From Chrysopilus asiliformis (taxonomy: Eukaryota; Arthropoda; Insecta; Diptera; Rhagionidae), in the NCBI GenBank assembly GCA_964034945.1, contig OZ035961.1:5996001-6060000 (forward strand): a DNA stretch of 64,000 nt. Reading direction: 5' to 3'. Below, one piece after another: positions 58,640-64,000 of this stretch. The notes beneath the pieces are model-generated. The model did no database searches. It was not told where the DNA came from and worked only from the letters and a program-made list of their open reading frames with translations. Position 1 is the first letter of the stretch. Each line of letters opens with the position of its first letter. Position numbers and translations under genes: made by a program.

Positions 58640-58820
58640 TGCTGAGTTTACACGAATGGCAGATAATGACAATCTGTCATAAAAGAATGGACAAGTTCAT
58701 TCTTTTATGAGAGATTGTCATTTTTCTGACAGAAATAATGACAAAAATCATACTATTTACACGATAATGACAATTTTTGACAAAAAAAATGACAAGTTTG
58801 TCATTCGTGTAAACGCAGCA
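58640..58820. mobile_element. Harbinger-type MITE, TGCTGNGTTTACAC family, copy 2
   Basis: A 181-bp element with TAA on both sides (58637-58639 and 58821-58823). Ends TGCTGAGTTTACACGAATGG and TTCGTGTAAACGCAGCA. High identity to 18312-18491 throughout. Confidence 0.8.
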
Positions 58821-58914
58821 TAAGAATAAAAATTTCAACTTTCAGTCAAAAAAAACTCAGTAGAACAGTGTTTTTGTTATTGATATTTTGTTAATGGCTT
58901 CCGAAGAACTGAAA

Positions 58915-60165
58915 AACATAAGAAAAGCTACAATTGCCAGGGGTCGTTCGTCAAATACTCTTTATGAGAACAGACAAAATTTTTGTTTAAAAAGAACATT
59001 TTTGTGGGAGAGGGAAGAGAAATAGTCCAATTTGCTTTTGATGTATTGAACTGTTATGTAAAATCGAATTCTAAACACATTTCGTCTTAATAAAATTTTC
59101 GATACGATGCACCGTTTTCGAGAAAATGGCAAAAAACCTATTTCATTTGTATGGAGGAAGGGAAAAATAGTAGTCAAATTGAATTTTGATGTATGGGAGA
59201 GTTATAAAGAATCATATTAAGGGTATTCACAGTCCTATTAAAAGACTGAAAATATTCTGCTGTAAACATCCCACAGCACAGATTTGAGAACAGCGATTTT
59301 ATTGGATACGTTACCAAATCATGAACTGCGAATTTGATTGTCACATACCTTTAAATCCATGTTTGATGTATTCTTTCGAATTTCTATTGTGGCAACGGCT
59401 ATCAAAATTGAATTGAAAAATTCGCAGTCCGATAAGATTAACAAAAAACCAGCGAGAAAATTTGACAACTAAAAACATTACTAGCGCCACTCGCGGTTGA
59501 TTCTTGATACCGAATAACCGGGCCGGAAAACACGACTCAAGGCATGTCTACAATTACCGAATCCGTTAATTCATTTTTACATGAACCAAATTACCGTCTC
59601 GGTAAAAATCTGTTAAATTTGACTGAATTACCGAGCGGTAAAATTACTCGCAATTTAAAAGAGGACTGTGAATACCCTTATTATAAAGACTTTTTACCTT
59701 AAGACATTTTTTAATGTGATTAACCGTTTTTTAAAAACTTGTAAAAATCTATATAATTTGTATTACGGAGGGGGAAGGAATGATCTGATTTTGTTCGTTA
59801 CAGAACTTGGCCTTACCATTTATGAGAAACGAACCTATACAAAATTTCTGATCTTTAGCTCAATCCTTTGTGTTTAACCATTGAACCATTTCTGATTCAT
59901 GGTTTTCTCTCGACCTTCTAGCAATGAGTAATCCTATTGGAATTTCTCGGTTTATAGGCCTGCAAAAACGTATTATATTCTTTTTTGTTTTTGCAGACCT
60001 ATTTAGCTCAATCCTTTCAAAAAAATATGGTGTTCACGGACGGACAGATAGACACACGGACAACAGACAGATGGAAGGGCATGCGGAAATCAAAATTTTT
60101 TAGAAATTTATATTTTTATCATAGAAGGTTGATCTTTAGTTTACGTTAAAGGTAATGAGCCCTAC
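58915..60165 (-). mobile_element. HINE-like repeat, subfamily 2, interrupted by a MITE
   Basis: On the minus strand its 3' end is at the left (ACATAAGAAAAGCTACAATT, reverse of the 33.3-kb copy's end). The shared segment with AAACACATTTCGTCTTAATA follows. After the element at 59220-59678 it continues with ACAGAACTTGGCCTTACCAT, GAGAAACGAACC, and a degraded GACAGACA microsatellite near 60045-60075. The right limit is approximate. Confidence 0.5.
59220..59678 (-). mobile_element. AGGGTATTC-family MITE, copy C
   Basis: 459 bp, with AGGGTATTCACAGTCCT and its complement at the ends and TATTA duplicated on both sides (59215-59219 and 59679-59683), giving a 5-bp target duplication. It lacks about 30 bp next to the left terminus that copy A keeps. 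Inserted in the degenerate HINE-like repeat. Confidence 0.8.
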
Positions 60166-61634
60166 TATCATTTAAAAATAAGATCACATATATATTCTTA
60201 CGAAAATACTCAGGAGGATACTAAAATATCCTTTTTGTGACTTTACCGTCTTATAACTCCAAAATGGCTCGACATACTTAGGTTAAACTCTTCTCAGCTC
60301 ATTAAATTTACTATTGATCATGTCTTTGCATTTTTTCCGCAACATGTACTAGAAATAAGATACTTTTGAATGAAATTTGTTGTTCCCTTCCAGCCATTCT
60401 TCATCACTTTCACCTCCTCCTTCTGCTCATCCTGCCATGGATTGATACAAAATAAATATGGTCGCCTTAACTATAACGAATATTTTATATTAATTCCCCA
60501 GCAAAAAATATTTTACAATCAAAATTTTTTGTGTTCCCTGGAATATTTCAAAAATAGAGCTAACAAGACAAAAACTAAATTATTCCGAAAATTCATTAGA
60601 GAAATGAACATTTGTGTAAACAGTTTTTATTTCTGTTTTCGAGAATAGAAGGAATTTTTAACAGCACATACATTAATAATACATCAATTTAACGGTTAAT
60701 GTGGATAATTTTGGAATTCGTAATCGTGGGATCGAGAAATCTATCCAATTAAAACCCATGATACCTCTTCAAATTCATACCTTTATAATAATTGTATCTC
60801 TAGATTGTTCGTTTAAATACGATATAGTTAAATAGGTGTCGGTAAGGGCTGATGTTGCCTTTTCTTGCATAGCCATTTCACCAGACGAATTTCAAAAACC
60901 AATATTTTACTACAAATGAAAAAAAGGTTAAGTAATATATAAGGCGATCACAACAAATATTGTTCGTGGTAAATCTTCCCATTCTAAAGAAGACAATAAA
61001 GTCGAATACCTTTCATCAATTTTAATAATGCAGACAGCTTTCATCATGTCTCAAAGAACATTGGCTCGTGAGTTCACCATGAATTTAGCCCCCAAAATAC
61101 AACCCCTGATTGTTCTATACTTCTTTTGCCACCATTGCCCGTGAAAAGCGACACCTGCACCAACCAACCAAGAGGTATACCCACCTGCCGTGTGCGTTCA
61201 TTTATCCCTTGTGCGTATTGTATACAAAAAAAAGCTTATTGTTTGCATCCACACAAACACCTATACGATTTTCCGTCAACAAAAGAGGAAAAAAAGAAGA
61301 AAAAAAAACGTCGTCTGTTGATCCGCGCACTGTGCTTTTAGTCATCGAATCGGGATGATGGGAAATTTTTCGGGATACATGGCCTGCTATAAGGGTTCGG
61401 AACTATATGGGTGAGGTGGTTAGGTGGTATTATTATGCTCAATATATGTAGGAAACGAAACGCCAACCTTTTTATGGTCTTAATACCAGTACATGACGTA
61501 ACTGGTAATCAAGGCAACTAAAGCGCTTTTGCAAAAAGATTTATTTCGCTCTTTGAAAATTTAATAAGATGGAGGAAACAATTTTACATGCTAATAATCA
61601 ATTTTTCTTGCCTCTCTCTTTTTCGGTTAAACAG
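60166..61634. other. Non-coding stretch before the Ig exon
   Basis: No transposon ends; unique sequence. It ends in a branch-point-like CTAAT at 61591 and a strong CTCTCTCTTTTTCGG pyrimidine tract leading to the acceptor AG at 61633-61634. Confidence 0.45.
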
Positions 61635-61767
61635 TACCAATTTACAAAATGGAAGCCCTGACAGGAGAAACAATTTATCTTCCGTGTAATGTGAGCACCC
61701 ATGAAGTCGGCGATGATGTTGTTCTGATATTGTGGTATCGGGAGGATAAAGGAACACCAATATACAG
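61635..61767 (+). CDS. Exon encoding N-terminal half of a V-set Ig domain, sidestep family
   Basis: 133 bp between acceptor ...GTTAAACAG and donor CAG|GTATGT. The only fully open sensible frame needs one base from the previous exon and reads (V)PIYKMEALTGETIYLPCNVS through DDVVLILWYREDKGTPIY. Ig hallmarks are the B-strand Cys in LPCNV and the C-strand Trp in LILWYRED, 17-18 residues apart. The combination LPC(D/N)..., VLWYRED and GTPIYS followed by an exon break is characteristic of the first Ig domain of sidestep-type receptors, transmembrane Ig proteins that partner Beaten-path proteins in axon guidance. The exon leaves two bases (AG) of a split codon. The rest of the domain, later Ig repeats and the membrane segment would lie to the right of the window. 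The incoming phase matches the signal-peptide exon at 29208-29277. Other Ig families are possible. Confidence 0.75.
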
Positions 61768-62292
61768 GTATGTTAACTGAATCTCATCCTATGTTAGAAA
61801 ACAAAGAAAAACACAACATATTGTATGATCAATATTTTTCAATTTTAAGTGACTTTTTTTTGGCATTTTTTGAATATGTCGTTATTGTCAAAAATAATTG
61901 AAAATTTATTTCAATAAAACTCGTGGGTTGCTTAAACAGTCAAGTTTCAAAATAAACATTTTAAATTTGCCATAAAATGGTGTTTTCTACTTTTTTTGAT
62001 AATAAAATGCGGCGGTAAAATTTTTTATAAGAAATATGCAGATTGAATTTAAAAAAAAAATTACAGCGCAGGCAAAAATCAGAGAAACGTGTTTGTTTAT
62101 CTTTAAGAGTGTGGTGGCCAAACGTCCCGGAATGGCCGAAGCAGCCCGGGATTTGGGAATATCGTGTAGGCGGACCGTGCGAAATGTTCGAGATCTAGCT
62201 CGACAAAAATCAATTTAGCGACCTTTACTAATTTTAAAAAGCTTTTTAAATCTCGTTGGAAAAATCATCCAATTGTTTTTAAAGAAATCCTG
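61768..62292 (+). other. Start of the next intron
   Basis: Begins GTATGT and is AT-rich. The small frame at 62036-62218 has no recognisable domain. Confidence 0.45.
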
Positions 62293-62296
62293 TTAA

Positions 62297-62557
62297 CACG
62301 TTGGCTACCATGTGAGTCAACGGTGTACACACACTATTGTCATTACCGTCAGTTTCTCAAGTTCCATGGTTGAATGCAGTCGCTCGTGCGGTACAAAGGG
62401 GTTTTTTTGTCCGTTATATTTTATTCGATTCGTTCGTTTTTGTCTGTATTGATCTTGTGTTCACTGGTGACTCACAAAGTACAGAAATGGTTTTTGCGTT
62501 TTTTCCCAGTGTATACTAGCGGAGTAAGCGTTTTTTTTTTGGCTGGTAGCCAACGCG
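62297..62557 (+). mobile_element. piggyBac-like MITE, subfamily A, copy 3
   Basis: 261 bp, perfect TTAA on both sides (62293-62296 and 62558-62561). Ends CACGTTGGCTACCATG and GGCTGGTAGCCAACGCG. High identity to 42450-42708 (inverted) and 1458-1720, including the TTCACTGGTGACTCACAAAG segment. Confidence 0.8.
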
Positions 62558-62561
62558 TTAA

Positions 62562-63379
62562 TAGGCTGTTTGTCCTATTTGAAATGCTATCCAGTAATTA
62601 AATTCTTAAATGACTTTCTAGTCAAAATAAATTCCCATTGGTCAAAAAAAAGTATTTAACACTAGTAATTCAGCAGCAGGCGTAATAAACCATTACAAGA
62701 TATACCTATCTCAGGGCAACCCGTTTCGTCTTACTTTACTCGCTGCAGGTTTTATATTTTATTTTCTTCCGTCGCGTCGCAGGTTGACACATTTTTTTAC
62801 TTTCCCTAATACAGGTGAACAAGCGTCTAGTATGGGTTAAATTTTCCTGCAGGAAGCCAATTACAACGTATGCAAGTCAACGGTTTTACTACATTTTTCT
62901 GAATGTGTATTAAATCTCAAGTACAAAACATAAAACCTAAAAATACGAATAAAATTCACTATTTTAAAGTAACAAAATATAACATTCTTAAATAGAATTG
63001 TGTTAATTGTTCGTTTTTATAATTTGCTGAATGGTCATTTATTGAGCAAGAAAAATTTTATGTACCTACTAATTATTCTGAACATTACTTTGACTTTGTT
63101 AAATGCAAAGGTGTCAACATTAAGTCCTTGTTATGTTGACTCAGCATAAAAACTTTATTACCTATTAAAATATTGTAATTGGTAATAATGTGTTTCTCAT
63201 AATTCACGAAAATAAAGCAATTATTTTCAATAATATTTTTCTTTAATTTCCAACATTAGTGCTGTTCATGAAAAAAAAATATTTCACACAATAGAGTAGA
63301 GAAAAGTAGGCAATGGTTTGATGGCTCTCAATTTTCAGACTTCGACGAAGAATTGTTTTTCAAGACATCCATATGAAAA
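62562..63379. other. Non-coding stretch
   Basis: AT-rich unique sequence, no gene or element ends. Confidence 0.4.
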
Positions 63380-63948
63380 AACATAACAAAAGCTATAATT
63401 GCCAATCTGGCAATGATTGAAAACCCATATGGTGATATGGCATTGTTCGAGGTTTAAGTGAACAGCGAACAGTTGTATAAAAATTCCACTTTGAAATCAA
63501 ACTTTCCAATAAGATTTTTTAAAATTTATTCCAATCGGATTTTGATGTATGGGAGTTTTATGTAGAATTATGTCCTAAAAAACTTTTGTTCTTGGACTTT
63601 TTTGATAAGATGCACCGTTTTTGAGATATTCACAGAAAACGATTTCGTTCGTATGGGGGTGCCCCCCCTAATGGTCCATTTTTGCCCATTAACGAACTTG
63701 GCCTCGCATTTTACGAAAAACGGATCTGCGCAAAATTTCAAGTCTCTAGCTCAATCCGTGCGCCCGCAATCCGCGCCACAGACGAACAGACAGACGGACA
63801 GACGGACGGACATGCAGAAATTAATTATTTTTATCATTCTAAACACACTGGTGTAATTCATTTTTGTGTGTGATGACGGAATCTTGGCGTTACAAACGGT
63901 AAGGCAAATCTAATATACCCTTTGGTTTCACCATTCGGGTATAAAAAC
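63380..63948 (-). mobile_element. HINE-like element, subfamily 1, full-length, inverted
   Basis: On the minus strand: the 5' end TATACCCGAATGGTGAAACC and GGGTATA at the right edge, a short GTCCGTC/GTCTGTC core at 63781-63812, the 3' sub-terminal repeat at about 63425-63440 (GGTGATAT), a complete stem-loop AATTGCCAATCTGGCAATGA, and the TTTTGTTATG tail at the left edge. The two plus-strand frames across it are repeat artefacts. Confidence 0.8.
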
Positions 63949-64000
63949 TTGATTAAAAGCAGCCCAAAAGAAAATTCTACTTTTGTATTTGTTTTGGATA

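Larger units (their letters stand above)
29278..61634 (+). other. Proposed first coding intron, about 32.4 kb
   Basis: Runs from GTAAGG at 29278 to TTTTTCGGTTAAACAG ending at 61634, with a branch-point-like CTAAT at 61591. It is filled with transposon debris in both orientations and has no credible host exon on either strand. Large first introns are common in fly axon-guidance genes. If the two flanking exons are not from one gene, this is simply intergenic plus intronic DNA. Confidence 0.45.

Noticed and set aside
60370..60648. 92-codon frame upstream of the Ig exon as an additional exon or gene
   Set aside because: No splice-site support in frame, no domain, and composition like random AT-rich sequence.
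62036..62218. 60-codon frame after the Ig exon as the next exon of the receptor
   Set aside because: It lacks the continuation of the V-set domain (no D-x-A-x-Y-x-C motif) and there is no suitable acceptor in the required phase.

Overview
The window looks like AT-rich chromosomal DNA from an insect. A brachyceran fly is the best guess, because the most common interspersed repeat has the layout of fly DINE-1/Helentron-associated elements: short sub-terminal inverted repeats, a GTCY-rich microsatellite core and a 3' hairpin. That taxonomic call is inference. No bacterial-style operons, rRNA, CRISPR or intact autonomous transposons are visible.

One host gene is supported, on the + strand. A short first coding exon at 29208-29277 encodes a signal peptide and ends in a GT donor after one base of a codon. 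An exon at 61635-61767, behind a strong polypyrimidine/AG acceptor, needs exactly one base to complete its first codon. It encodes the N-terminal half of a V-set immunoglobulin domain (LPCNV, LILWYRED and GTPIY motifs) of the sidestep type, a family of axon-guidance surface receptors. If the two exons belong together, they flank an intron of about 32.4 kb and the rest of the gene lies beyond the right edge. The moderately complex, repeat-poor stretch at about 26.9-29.2 kb could be its 5' leader or promoter region. A second repeat-poor stretch at 8.7-9.3 kb has initiator-like motifs.

Most of the rest is transposon debris. (1) Two canonical non-autonomous Helitron families (5'-TC, 3'-hairpin-CTAG, inserted between A and T), one with five copies and one single copy. 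(2) HINE-like elements in several subfamilies. (3) Small TTAA-flanked, piggyBac-like elements sharing a CACGTT terminus. (4) PIF/Harbinger-type elements, one still carrying an N-terminal transposase fragment. (5) Three defective mariner/Tc1-type transposases: one D34D type lacking its first catalytic Asp, and two of the DD41D type. (6) Several unclassified small inverted-repeat elements, two tRNA-derived SINE-like sequences, minisatellites and two long hairpins.

Nesting gives a relative chronology: a Harbinger derivative interrupted by another element at 5.4-6.5 kb; a DD41D mariner relic interrupted by two unrelated elements at 52.5-53.8 kb; a Helitron inside an older repeat at 48.3-49.8 kb; and an element inside a degenerate HINE-like repeat at 58.9-60.2 kb. 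Stretches not listed as elements are mostly AT-rich, non-coding sequence, and the short ORFs in them look like chance.
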